Shown: positions 1-7,395 of the stretch, one piece after another | Position numbering within the stretch: position 1 is the first letter of the stretch | Layout of the letters: the number at the start of each line of letters is the position of its first letter | Source: JAEXZL01 sp049943125 | Lineage (GTDB): Bacteria; Bacillota; Clostridia; Clostridiales; Clostridiaceae | NCBI RefSeq assembly: GCF_049943125.1 | Contig: NZ_CP188040.1 | Location: 3,816,401-3,880,400, forward strand | Reading direction: 5' to 3' | DNA length: 64,000 nucleotides | Translations under genes and position numbers: made by a program | The notes under the pieces: generated by a model | Database searches by the model: none | What the model was told of the DNA's origin: nothing | What the model saw: only the letters and a program-made list of their open reading frames with translations

Positions 1-125
1 CTATTCTCTCTTCTCTATTCTCTTAAACTCTTACTTCTTACCTTTTACTTCTTAGCTCTTCTCTATTCTCTATTCTCTATTCTCTATTCTCTATTATCTA
101 TTCTCTCTCACTCTTAATTCTTACC
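1..125. repeat. Pyrimidine-rich simple repeat (CTCTATT heptamers)
   Basis: Nearly every base on the plus strand is C or T. At 61-95 the heptamer CTCTATT is repeated five times in perfect register, followed by one variant (ATCTATT). Degenerate copies of related heptamers fill 1-60 and 103-120. No reading frame of note crosses it. Such homopyrimidine tracts can vary in copy number by slippage. The remainder of the gap (126-319) is AT-rich leader of pncB with no clear hairpin. Confidence 0.8.
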
Positions 126-319
126 CTTCCTCAAAACTTTAATTCCTATTATAATATCTAATAATTTGCATAATATAAAAGCAAGCATACTAGACTTATA
201 TATTTACTCTATTCAGATGATTAGAATTTAAATAAAATTAGCGAAACTATGTACTATTGTAATAAGTTTAGCCATAAGTTACAATGTTATTATGCTATTT
301 TGTATAGAGGAGAAGAAAC

Positions 320-1795
320 ATGAAGGATACAAACTTTGATGTAAAAAACGAAAGAAATCTAACAATGTTAATGGATTTTTATGAATTAACAATGGGAAAT
401 GGATATTTAAAGTCCGGCGTCGGTGATAAAATAGCTTACTTTGATATGTATTTTAGACGTGTTCCTGATGGTGGTGGGTACTGCATCATGTCTGGTGTTG
501 ATCAGCTCATTGATTATCTTAGCCACCTTAAATTTACAGAAGAAGACATAGAGTATCTTCGAGGAAAAAAACAGTTCTCTGAAGAATTTCTTGATTACTT
601 AAAAAACTTCGAATTTTCCTGTGATGTTTGGGCCATCCCTGAAGGAAACCCTGTTTTTCCTAATGAACCTTTAGTTTCCGTTAGAGGACCAGTTATTGAA
701 GCTCAATTTATAGAAACAATGATACTGCTTACAATCAATCATCAAACTCTTATAGCAACTAAGGCTAATAGAATATGCAGAGCTGCTCAGGGCAGGCCTG
801 TAATGGAATTTGGCTCTAGACGCGCTCAAGGATATGACGGTGCAATATATGGCGCTCGTGCTGCGGTAATCGGAGGTTGCTCCTCAACAGCCTGTACTAT
901 AGCTGATAAAATGTTCAACGTTCCAGCTGTAGGAACCATGGCTCATAGCTGGGTTCAATTATACGATACTGAATATGACGCTTTTAAAGCTTGGGCAGAA
1001 ATCTATCCTCATAATTGCGTTTTACTCATTGACACATATAACGTTCTCAAATCAGGTATATTAAATGCCATAAAGGTCTTCGATGAAGTGCTTAAGCCTC
1101 TTGGTATACAGCCTGCAGGAGTTAGAATTGATTCCGGAGACATAACCTACCTCTCTAAGGAATGTAGAAAAATATTAGATGAAGCTGGCTATAAGGAATG
1201 TAAAATAATAATCTCCAACTCATTAGATGAGCATATAATCTCCGATGTCATAGCTCAAGGAGCAGCAGTAGATAGCTTCGGTGTTGGAGAAAGATTAATA
1301 ACAGCTAAATCAGAGCCAGTATTTGGTGGTGTATACAAGCTAGTAGCAATAGAAGAAAATGAAGTAATAATTCCCAAAATAAAAATCAGTGAAAATCAAG
1401 AAAAGATTACTAATCCAGGGTTTAAAACAATATATAGAATTTTTGACAAGGATACAGATAAGGCACTAGCAGACGTTATATCCCTTCGAGGAGAAATAAT
1501 TGATGAAAGCAAGCCTCTAGAGATTTTCGATCCAATATACACCTGGAAGAGAAAAACTCTAACCAATTATCATGTCAAGGAACTATTAGTTCAAATTTTT
1601 GATAAGGGTAAGGTAGTCTATAAATCTCCTTCAGTAATGGATATTAGAGAATATGCACAAAAGGAAACTAAAAAGCTATGGGCTGAGGTTTTAAGATTTG
1701 AAAATCCTCATACCTTCTATGTAGATTTATCACAAAAGCTATGGAACATGAAACAAAAATTACTCCACAGCTATTCACATCAGTTTAAAAAATAA
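320..1795 (+). CDS. pncB: Nicotinate phosphoribosyltransferase
   Basis: This cytosolic enzyme of NAD salvage makes nicotinate mononucleotide from nicotinate and PRPP with ATP. The 491-residue length fits the long Gram-positive form. The N-terminal signature (LMDFYELTMGNGY, about residues 17-29), the EFGSRRAQG motif (163-171) that lines the phosphoribosyl site, and GTMAHSW (205-211), whose histidine is the phosphorylated residue in the family, are all present. RIDSGD near residue 275 is the further phosphate-binding segment. The start is ATG with a GAGGAG site 8 bases upstream. It is a single-gene unit that ends inside a perfect palindrome. Confidence 0.96.
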   Translation: MKDTNFDVKNERNLTMLMDFYELTMGNGYLKSGVGDKIAYFDMYFRRVPDGGGYCIMSGVDQLIDYLSHLKFTEEDIEYLRGKKQFSEEFLDYLKNFEFSCDVWAIPEGNPVFPNEPLVSVRGPVIEAQFIETMILLTINHQTLIATKANRICRAAQGRPVMEFGSRRAQGYDGAIYGARAAVIGGCSSTACTIADKMFNVPAVGTMAHSWVQLYDTEYDAFKAWAEIYPHNCVLLIDTYNVLKSGILNAIKVFDEVLKPLGIQPAGVRIDSGDITYLSKECRKILDEAGYKECKIIISNSLDEHIISDVIAQGAAVDSFGVGERLITAKSEPVFGGVYKLVAIEENEVIIPKIKISENQEKITNPGFKTIYRIFDKDTDKALADVISLRGEIIDESKPLEIFDPIYTWKRKTLTNYHVKELLVQIFDKGKVVYKSPSVMDIREYAQKETKKLWAEVLRFENPHTFYVDLSQKLWNMKQKLLHSYSHQFKK

Positions 1796-1830
1796 GTAAA
1801 AGGTGCCGGAGCTCCGGCACCTTTTACTTA
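1793..1830. terminator. Perfect 38-bp palindromic bidirectional terminator
   Basis: The two 19-base halves are exact reverse complements, with a GC-rich core (GGTGCCGGAGCTCCGGCACC) flanked by A and T runs, so it works as an intrinsic terminator in both directions. It begins with the TAA stop of pncB and ends one base before the stop of the convergent small gene at 1831. Confidence 0.9.
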
Positions 1831-2019
1831 TTACCAGCTTTCAGATAATACAAACCCTTCCTCCTGGAAGCTGTAATCATAAATATCCTTAATAACTGTT
1901 CCGCTATTATCTAAATAAAGCTTGAAAGGACAGCTTTCTTCTTCTGTTGAACTAAATACACAGTCGTTAAAACAATTAACCTTTTCTTTAGCATTAGACC
2001 AAAAAGGACATAAACTCAT
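1831..2019 (-). CDS. Small four-cysteine protein, unknown function
   Basis: The 62-residue protein starts at an ATG behind a strong GGAGGAG site. Its four cysteines are C4, C16, C20 and C30 (spacing 11-3-9), with CPF at both the first and last cysteine. This suggests a metal or iron-sulfur site, although no named family is recognised. The C-terminal half is acidic and aromatic with no membrane segment. It lies in the same direction as the 108-residue gene upstream (77-bp gap), so the two may be co-transcribed. Confidence 0.75.
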   Translation of the reverse strand: MSLCPFWSNAKEKVNCFNDCVFSSTEEESCPFKLYLDNSGTVIKDIYDYSFQEEGFVLSESW

Positions 2020-2096
2020 AACTTCTCCTCCACTAACAATATACCCTTATTACCATAAAATAATTATAATTTAAAATATACAGAAAATAAACCCTC

Positions 2097-2423
2097 TTAC
2101 AGCTTTCTTGTATTTTTTTCTACAGAAATATTGATTATTTCATTCTGAAAAGCTTTTAATAACGCCTTTTCTAAAACCTTTTCAGTATCAAAGTTCTCTA
2201 CATCGGTACAAACAGCAAATACCTTTGTTTTTTCTCCATACATATTCCTATAAGTAAGCTCAACATTAGGCTTATCATACTTAACATCTAGAATCTTTAT
2301 GGCCCAAGAAATTTTTGCATAATCTTCTTCTACACTTAGCCCTGTATAGCTTCTAATCTTTTCTGTCTCTTCATCGGGATTACTGATTATAATAAGCTCA
2401 TCTCCAACCTTATATTTACTCAT
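2097..2423 (-). CDS. Hypothetical protein
   Basis: The 108-residue soluble protein has an ATG preceded by GGAGGGAG. The composition is ordinary for the genome, with a lysine- and glutamate-rich sequence. The first 15 residues (YKVGDELIIISNPDE) look like the start of a small beta-barrel or SH3-like fold. No catalytic motif or known family was recognised. It is the first gene of a possible two-gene minus-strand unit with the Cys protein at 1831. Confidence 0.7.
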   Translation of the reverse strand: MSKYKVGDELIIISNPDEETEKIRSYTGLSVEEDYAKISWAIKILDVKYDKPNVELTYRNMYGEKTKVFAVCTDVENFDTEKVLEKALLKAFQNEIINISVEKNTRKL

Positions 2424-2577
2424 TCTTCTCCCTCCTATGTTTTATATGATTAACATTATAATACCCTAAATTTAACTAATTGTACAGTTGTATCCAAGCC
2501 AACAATAGTAAATATATTGTATATAATCTATCAACATTTATGTTATAATCATATTATGCTTACAAAAGGAGGCTAAT

Positions 2578-3450
2578 ATGTTTGGCTATGTATTACCCTA
2601 TAAACCTGAACTAAAGATTAAAGACTATGAAATTTTTAAAGCTTATTATTGCGGCCTTTGCAGAAGCATTAAGAATAATTTTGGAAACATCCCTAGGTTA
2701 TCTCTAAACTATGATATGACCTTTGTAGCTATATTATTAGACGGATTGAATGAAACACCTGGAGATTTCTACCTAGATACTTGTCTGATACATCCTTTGA
2801 AAAAGAGAATGATTATCAAAGATAACAAAGCATTAATCTATTCAGCATATCTAAACGTTGCACTTACCTACTACAAGATTTGTGACGATGCTGAAGATGA
2901 TAAAACTATTAAAGATCATCTGTATAAGTATATTTTTAAAGGCTATAAAGATAACTTTTCTAAAAAGTACAAAGACCTTGACAATATATTAAAAAAGAGG
3001 TTAAGCGACCTCTCTCTCTATGAAAAAGAGCTTAACAATGCATCACTAGATGAGATTTCAGAACCTTTTTCACGACTTACTGCGGAAGTTATCTCTGCAT
3101 TTTATAAAGATGAAGAGACCTTAGACATTCAGTCGCTGTACAATCTAGGCTATAACCTAGGTAAATGGATTTATCTAATGGATGCCTTAGATGATTTGAA
3201 GGTAGATATGGAAAAAAATAAATTCAATCCCCTCTCTGCAATTTTTAACAAGGATTCATTGCCCTTTGAAGAGTTTTATATCTCTATAAAGGATAGAATA
3301 GAATTTAATATTCTTACTTGCGCCAATGGAGTTATTGATAATTATAAGAGGCTAAGAATACTTAAGAACAACGATATAATTGAAAATATCTTAAAGCTAG
3401 GACTTATGGATAGATTAAATCTTATAGAAAAAAAGTACAACAGTAAATAG
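2578..3450 (+). CDS. DUF5685 family protein
   Basis: This 290-residue protein carries the family hallmark AYYCGLCRSI near residues 23-31 (C25 and C28). The remainder is helical with conserved aromatic and acidic residues, which fits DUF5685 of Firmicutes; its biochemical role is unknown. The start is ATG after AGGAGGC. It is followed after 10 bases by a J-domain protein and then by a membrane protein, a linkage that suggests a chaperone-associated role. That role is inference only. Confidence 0.82.
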   Translation: MFGYVLPYKPELKIKDYEIFKAYYCGLCRSIKNNFGNIPRLSLNYDMTFVAILLDGLNETPGDFYLDTCLIHPLKKRMIIKDNKALIYSAYLNVALTYYKICDDAEDDKTIKDHLYKYIFKGYKDNFSKKYKDLDNILKKRLSDLSLYEKELNNASLDEISEPFSRLTAEVISAFYKDEETLDIQSLYNLGYNLGKWIYLMDALDDLKVDMEKNKFNPLSAIFNKDSLPFEEFYISIKDRIEFNILTCANGVIDNYKRLRILKNNDIIENILKLGLMDRLNLIEKKYNSK

Positions 3451-3460
3451 AGGTGAAAAA

Positions 3461-4036
3461 ATGTCAAATCCATATGAAATACTAGGTGTAAAGGAAAATG
3501 CATCTAAGGAAGAAATTAAATCAGCCTATAGAGAATTGGCTAAAAAATATCATCCCGATCAATTCGGCAACAATCCTCTCAAGGACTTAGCAGAAGAAAA
3601 GATGAGAGAAATAAACGAAGCTTATGATAGTCTAATGAAGGGTAGCCCCAATAATTATCACTCAAACACCTCCTATAGCTCTAATTATCAAGATATAAGG
3701 AATGATATCCAGTCAGGTAGATATGATTATGCTGAAGAAAAGCTAAATAGAATCTATACAAAAGATGCGGAGTGGAACTATTTAATGGGGATGGTTCAGA
3801 TGAATAAGGGCTTCTACGATTCTGCATACAATTACCTTCAAAATGCCTGCTCACTAAATCCCAATAATCTTGAATATGCTCGTGCCTTTAACTATCTGAA
3901 AAATAGAAATAATGGCTATAGGCAGCAGTATTATGGCACAAGAGGAAATAATGATAGCTTAGACTGCTGCATGAACCTAATATGCCTAGATTGTTTATGT
4001 GAATGCATGGGTGGAGATCTTATCTCTTGCTGTTAA
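3461..4036 (+). CDS. J-domain (DnaJ-like) protein with TPR-like middle and Cys-rich tail
   Basis: Residues 1-65 form a J domain with the HPD tripeptide at 31-33, which stimulates Hsp70 ATPase. The zinc finger and substrate domains of true DnaJ are missing. Residues about 80-150 contain TPR-like helix pairs (YLMGMVQMNKGFYDSAYNYL). The last 23 residues hold eight cysteines (169, 170, 175, 178, 180, 182, 190, 191), which could bind metal or become acylated. It sits between the DUF5685 gene and a membrane-protein gene in one operon, so it may recruit Hsp70 to a membrane site. Confidence 0.88.
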   Translation: MSNPYEILGVKENASKEEIKSAYRELAKKYHPDQFGNNPLKDLAEEKMREINEAYDSLMKGSPNNYHSNTSYSSNYQDIRNDIQSGRYDYAEEKLNRIYTKDAEWNYLMGMVQMNKGFYDSAYNYLQNACSLNPNNLEYARAFNYLKNRNNGYRQQYYGTRGNNDSLDCCMNLICLDCLCECMGGDLISCC

Positions 4037-4081
4037 TACAGTATATGATACATATTTTATAAATAATAAGAGGTGATCTCA

Positions 4082-4597
4082 TTGAAACAAAGTATAAACG
4101 CTGCAAAGGGTGGAATGTTAGTGGCTTTAACCCTTCTAACTTTATATCTTGCAAGATTTATTCCAACAAACAAACTGACATTTCTAGTTATATCCTCGGT
4201 CTTTGTACCTATGGGTATTCTTTCTCTTAATATTACTCAAGGGACTATTATATACGTTGCCAGTTCCCTTCTATCCTTTATTCTAGGGTTAAATAGCATT
4301 TCTATATTATATATATTTATATTTGGCCCCTATGGAATTATAAAGTTTCTGATAGAAAGAATTAAGAGACCCATTACAGAAGTTATTCTAAAGCTTTTGT
4401 ATTTTAATGCAGCTACAGCAATACTTTATATGTTTAGCAAGGAGCTAATATTAATCAACATATCAATAGATATACCCTTTATACCTTTAGTGATATTACT
4501 TCAGTTTCTATATCTAATATATGATTATTCCCTCACCCTTTTAATTGGGTATATTCAAAGAAGATTGTTCAAACAATATAATAAAAACAAATTATAA
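4082..4597 (+). CDS. Integral membrane protein, unknown function
   Basis: The protein has about 171 residues and at least four strongly hydrophobic segments, no signal peptide and basic ends. The longest frame begins with GTG at 4073, but that codon lies inside the AGAGGTGA ribosome site. The TTG at 4082, five bases downstream of the site, is therefore the better start. It is the third gene of the DUF5685/J-domain operon, 45 bp after the second. General architecture resembles small transport substrate-binding (ECF S-like) or DUF2232-type membrane proteins, but the family is not certain. Confidence 0.75.
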   Translation: MKQSINAAKGGMLVALTLLTLYLARFIPTNKLTFLVISSVFVPMGILSLNITQGTIIYVASSLLSFILGLNSISILYIFIFGPYGIIKFLIERIKRPITEVILKLLYFNAATAILYMFSKELILINISIDIPFIPLVILLQFLYLIYDYSLTLLIGYIQRRLFKQYNKNKL

Positions 4598-4702
4598 ATA
4601 AGAAGTTTCATAACAACTCCTATTGCTTTATCTTTCTTTGTTAAATATTTAATAAATATTTAATCTTTTAGTTATTTTTTTATTGAATATAGACAAAAAC
4701 TT

Positions 4703-4731
4703 TTGACAGTTGATAACTTTTATTATATAAT
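4703..4731 (+). promoter_or_regulatory. Consensus sigma-A promoter of the Fur-family gene
   Basis: TTGACA (4703-4708) and TATAAT (4726-4731) are separated by exactly 17 bases, a full match to the housekeeping consensus, 31 bases upstream of the start at 4762. An AT palindrome just upstream (about 4643-4661, AAATATTTA/TAAATATTT) could be an operator for autoregulation, but it is too AT-rich to be certain. Confidence 0.8.
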
Positions 4732-4761
4732 ATGATTAACTAAATAATAGGGATGGTGCTA

Positions 4762-5187
4762 ATGGATACGATTACTAGTATTTTTAGAGAAAAGAAGCTC
4801 AAGCTTACTCCTCAAAGAATAGCAGTATATAAGTATCTTCAGACTACATGTGAACATCCTTCTGCAGAGTCTATTTATAAGGCCTTACAGCCAGAATACC
4901 CAACAATGAGCCTAGCAACTGTATACAAGGCTCTTAAGACTTTAGTAGAGGTTGGACTAGTTAATGAAATTAATGTAGGTGAAGGTAATTTTAGATATGA
5001 TGCTAACTCCTCCTCTCACAGCCACATACAATGTATGCACTGCGGTAAGGTTGAGGACTTACACGGTATTTGCTTTGCAGATCTTAATGAAACAGCAAAA
5101 AACAACTCTGGATACGATATTTTATCTAATAAAATTTATTTTTATGGAATCTGCCCAGAATGTAAAAAACAAGAACTGATAGTATAA
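4762..5187 (+). CDS. Fur-family transcriptional regulator, PerR-like
   Basis: About 141 residues. The N-terminal winged helix includes KLTPQRIAVYKYL and the recognition region SLATVYKALKTL. The C-terminal dimerisation domain has the regulatory-metal cluster SHSHIQC and two CxxC pairs (CMHC, CPEC) for structural zinc. The family regulates peroxide stress (PerR), iron (Fur) or zinc (Zur); the DNA-binding and HSHIQ segments are closest to PerR. The ATG at 4753 lies within the GGGATGGTG ribosome site, so the ATG at 4762 is preferred. It is a single-gene unit with its own promoter and terminator. Confidence 0.88.
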   Translation: MDTITSIFREKKLKLTPQRIAVYKYLQTTCEHPSAESIYKALQPEYPTMSLATVYKALKTLVEVGLVNEINVGEGNFRYDANSSSHSHIQCMHCGKVEDLHGICFADLNETAKNNSGYDILSNKIYFYGICPECKKQELIV

Positions 5188-5210
5188 AATCGAATACTTA
5201 CCTCTTTTAA

Positions 5211-5246
5211 AAATGCCTAAAGCTAAGCTTTAGGCATTTTTATTTT
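5211..5246 (+). terminator. Intrinsic terminator after the Fur-family gene
   Basis: AATGCCTAAAGCT is followed directly by its complement AGCTTTAGGCATT and then TTTATTTTG. It lies 24 bases after the stop of the regulator. Confidence 0.88.
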
Positions 5247-5299
5247 GATTTATTTATTATTTTTTTATAATGTCCAGAATATAAATACTATATAAAATA

Positions 5300-5378
5300 A
5301 AGGGTCGCATAAGCGACCCTAAGGGGGATGGGGGTTTTGTAGCTATTGTAAATAGCTAAGGAGCTTAGCTCCTTTTAC
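5300..5378. other. Two hairpins in the leader of the bactofilin gene
   Basis: GGGTCGC/GCGACCC (about 5302-5319) and AAGGAGC/GCTCCTT (about 5358-5375) form stable hairpins between the previous terminator and the bactofilin start. A G-rich tract (GGGGGATGGGGG, about 5324-5335) lies between them. The first hairpin is followed by a T-rich run on the minus strand, and the second by TTTTAC on the plus strand. They could be an attenuator or tandem terminators. The function is uncertain. Confidence 0.4.
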
Positions 5379-5433
5379 ATTAATATTATTACCTTTATTA
5401 AATCTTTTATACATAAAATTATGGGAGGTATTT

Positions 5434-5802
5434 ATGTTTGATAAAGAAATAAAAGGAGAACGTATAGAAACATTATTAGGGGAAAAATCAATTATTACTG
5501 GTTCTATTAAAGGCCAAGGTTTAATAAGAATCGATGGCATAATAGATGGAGATATCCTCTGGCAGCAGGATATTATTATAGGAATCACATCTAAGATAAA
5601 GGGAAATGTCAGCTGTCTAAACGCTACGGTTAACGGTTTTATTGAAGGAAATGTAATCTGCGAAAACACTCTTATTATTGAGTCAAACGGTAAAGTGAAG
5701 GGAGATATAACTGTTAAAAATGTCGTTATTAAAGAAGGTGGATGGCTCGATGGAAAGTGTACGATGATAGTAGAACGAAACTCCTCGGATTTGATAGATT
5801 AA
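5434..5802 (+). CDS. Bactofilin (polymer-forming cytoskeletal protein)
   Basis: The 122-residue protein is nearly all a right-handed beta-helix, seen as repeating short strands with glycines (ITGSIKGQGLIRIDG, IDGDILWQ, SKIKGNVSC, VNGFIEGNV, GKVKGDITV). This is the bactofilin core of DUF583. Bactofilins form membrane-associated filaments that organise cell shape or spore and envelope assembly. The start is ATG after GGGAGG. The gene lies next to a Cys-rich cluster on the opposite strand, with which it shares a terminator. Confidence 0.92.
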   Translation: MFDKEIKGERIETLLGEKSIITGSIKGQGLIRIDGIIDGDILWQQDIIIGITSKIKGNVSCLNATVNGFIEGNVICENTLIIESNGKVKGDITVKNVVIKEGGWLDGKCTMIVERNSSDLID

Positions 5803-5825
5803 AAGGTGCCTCAGGCACCTTTTAA
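5799..5825. terminator. 27-bp palindromic bidirectional terminator
   Basis: TTAAAAGGTGCCT and AGGCACCTTTTAA flank a single central C. The stop codons of the bactofilin gene (ending 5802) and the convergent gene (starting its stop at 5822) both lie inside the arms. Confidence 0.88.
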
Positions 5826-6145
5826 TCGTCAAATTCTCCATCTAAATACATTTCTATAATTTTATCAATAATTTTAACCTTCTGAGGTGATACAAGTCCT
5901 CTTAAGGATCGGAGCATCTGAACAGTACTATCTCTATCATTCACTCTGCCTTCCTGTCCTTCTCTACTATTTTTCTTATTTCCTCCAGTATTTACATTAT
6001 TGATATTAAAACCATCATTACCTAAAGATCCTAGTACGGAAGAAAGCTGATTTAAATCTACATTTCCAAGCATACTCATAAGCTGGTTTGGATCCATACC
6101 CTGGGAAGGCCTTGATTCTTCTTTTCTTCCCTTGTGCTTTGACAT
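5822..6145 (-). CDS. Hypothetical protein, last gene of Cys-rich cluster
   Basis: The 107-residue hydrophilic protein starts at ATG behind GGAGGAG. A charged N-terminus (KHKGRKEESRPSQG) precedes a hydrophobic amphipathic stretch (NQLMSMLGNVDLNQLSSVLG), then a low-complexity Asn/Gly linker, and then a helical end (VQMLRSLRGLVSPQKVKIID). It has no cysteine. It is downstream of three small Cys-rich membrane proteins in the same orientation (86-bp gap containing an inverted repeat), so co-expression is plausible. No family recognised. Confidence 0.72.
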   Translation of the reverse strand: MSKHKGRKEESRPSQGMDPNQLMSMLGNVDLNQLSSVLGSLGNDGFNINNVNTGGNKKNSREGQEGRVNDRDSTVQMLRSLRGLVSPQKVKIIDKIIEMYLDGEFDD

Positions 6146-6190
6146 ACAATACTCCTCCTAGCTATTTCTATGTATTATTTTATTTTTTTA

Positions 6191-6212
6191 TTGGAGGGCT
6201 GTAAGCCCTCCA
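6191..6212. repeat. Inverted repeat between small genes
   Basis: TTGGAGGGC and GCCCTCCAA flank a five-base loop. There is no good T run on the exit side on either strand, so it is not a canonical terminator. It may protect mRNA ends or slow RNA polymerase between the genes at 6232 and 5822. Confidence 0.6.
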
Positions 6213-6231
6213 AAATTTCTATTCTACTATG

Positions 6232-6399
6232 CTACCAGCCACCACAGCAGCTTCTTCTAGGGCAAGCATTTACTCCCCCACATAGCCAGAATAAAAGAAT
6301 TAGTATAAACACATTATCATCCTTTAATATCCCTGATTTACTCAGGATGATTAATAACGGAAGAATTGTGCACACATCAAAATTTCTGCAAAACCCCAT
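6232..6399 (-). CDS. 55-residue Cys-containing mini membrane protein
   Basis: The frame is short but convincing. ATG follows GGATGTG, and the 39-residue core (residues 7-45, starting FDVCTILPLL) is 35/39 identical to the core of the next gene upstream (6446-6661). It has two hydrophobic segments (about 11-20 and 30-40) on either side of a polar KSGILKDDN loop, ending LCGGVNA. The tail ACPRRSCCGGW is rich in cysteine and arginine. The function is unknown. Tandem duplication followed by tail divergence is the simplest origin. Confidence 0.78.
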   Translation of the reverse strand: MGFCRNFDVCTILPLLIILSKSGILKDDNVFILILLFWLCGGVNACPRRSCCGGW

Positions 6400-6445
6400 A
6401 TTTTCACATCCTTTTACCGGTTAATCAAGATTTATTATTTATGGT

Positions 6446-6661
6446 TTATCTGCATCTGCATCTGCATTTGCATCCACATCTTCTAGTTATTCTTGGACCG
6501 CATCTATCCTTTGGTATTGCATTAACGCCTCCACATAACCAGAATAATAGTAACAGGATAAAGGTATTATCATCCTTCAATATTTTTGATTTTGAAAGTA
6601 TAATCAAAAATGGTAGTATGGTGCAAACATCAAAATTGTTACCGCAAGAATTTCCAAACAT
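6446..6661 (-). CDS. 71-residue mini membrane protein with alternating Cys/Arg tail
   Basis: The start is ATG after AAGGGGG. Two hydrophobic segments (about residues 14-23 and 33-43) surround the same SKSKILKDDN loop as in its paralogue at 6232. The C-terminus (residues 61-71, RCGCKCRCRCR) alternates cysteine with basic residues and is encoded by tandem TGCAGA hexanucleotides, so its length could vary by slippage. A disulfide cross-linked or metal-binding role in spore or envelope layers is possible, by inference only. Confidence 0.8.
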   Translation of the reverse strand: MFGNSCGNNFDVCTILPFLIILSKSKILKDDNTFILLLLFWLCGGVNAIPKDRCGPRITRRCGCKCRCRCR

Positions 6662-6702
6662 ATTATTTCCCCCTTTCTGTCCCTTGGTTTATTCCGCTTG
6701 AA

Positions 6703-7242
6703 TTAGTCTTCATCTTCAAAGTTTACAACTCCATGGCCTCCGTCTTTCGGAAAACAACGGTCATTTTTGTTGAAGAGCAAGAAGATTATTATGAGGATTA
6801 TAATCCAGCTACATCCTCCGCCAAATCCATTGCCACATCCAAATCCACTTCCGAATCCAAAGGAACCGAAGTTACCACCGGAGTTACAGCATGGATCACA
6901 GCATGGATCACAGCAGCAATCATCGTCATCATCAAAATCATCACAACATGGATCACAGCATGGATCGCAGCAGCAGTCTCTATCTTTGCGATGTCTGCGG
7001 TGTCTACGATGACTTCTTCTTCTCCTTCTTCTTCTGCATGGATTACAGCATGGATTACAGCATTGATTGGAGCCTGAATTATTTCCGCTACCACAGAAGA
7101 GAAGAATAAGAATAATGATTAAGAATAAACCACTATTACCTCCATGCCCTCCCAGGCCGCTTAGAAGTCCTCCAGAAAATCCGCCCTTCTCACCATCACC
7201 ATAGCTGCTGGTCAGTTCACCTAATAGTTTGTTGATATCCAC
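6703..7242 (-). CDS. Extremely Cys-rich protein with CCDPCC repeats and two hydrophobic segments
   Basis: The 179-residue protein starts at GTG behind AAGGAGG. In order it has a Gly-rich N-terminus, a hydrophobic helix (39-49), a CCNPCCNPC block, an Arg/His run (70-86), two CCCDPCCDPCC blocks (90-100 and 109-119) separated by an Asp-rich linker, a Gly/Phe-rich stretch, a second hydrophobic helix (147-157) and an acidic end. It has 23 cysteines. The blocks come from a repeated 12-base unit. The layout suggests a cross-linked or metal-loaded coat component. No family is recognised. It heads the cluster 7242-5822. Confidence 0.82.
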   Translation of the reverse strand: MDINKLLGELTSSYGDGEKGGFSGGLLSGLGGHGGNSGLFLIIILILLFCGSGNNSGSNQCCNPCCNPCRRRRRRRSHRRHRRHRKDRDCCCDPCCDPCCDDFDDDDDCCCDPCCDPCCNSGGNFGSFGFGSGFGCGNGFGGGCSWIIILIIIFLLFNKNDRCFPKDGGHGVVNFEDED

Positions 7243-7352
7243 TTTACTTCCTCCTTCCTCAGGTTTATGCTTATCTTGAGGTTTTATATTATATACTATT
7301 CCTTCCTTGATTATTTGACACTGAAATTCTTTGCTCTTAGATCACTGAAAAA

Positions 7353-7391
7353 GCAAAAAAATAAAGGTAAAGTCACTAATGACTTTACCTT
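7353..7391 (-). terminator. Terminator of the lon-yihA transcript
   Basis: On the minus strand GGTAAAGTCA pairs with TGACTTTACC across a four-base loop, followed by TTTATTTTTTTGC. It is 20 bases beyond the yihA stop. Confidence 0.88.
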
Positions 7392-7395
7392 CTAT

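Noticed and set aside
61..102. Possible CRISPR or operator array
   Set aside because: It is a simple heptamer microsatellite with no spacers and no palindrome.
5343..5669. Minus-strand frame overlapping the bactofilin gene
   Set aside because: No ribosome site, no family resemblance, and the beta-helix gene on the other strand is well supported.
6610..7109. Plus-strand and other-frame reading frames across the Cys-rich gene
   Set aside because: They are shadows of the repeat: the minus-strand frame has the ribosome site and sensible domain order, while the others are low-complexity runs with no start signal.
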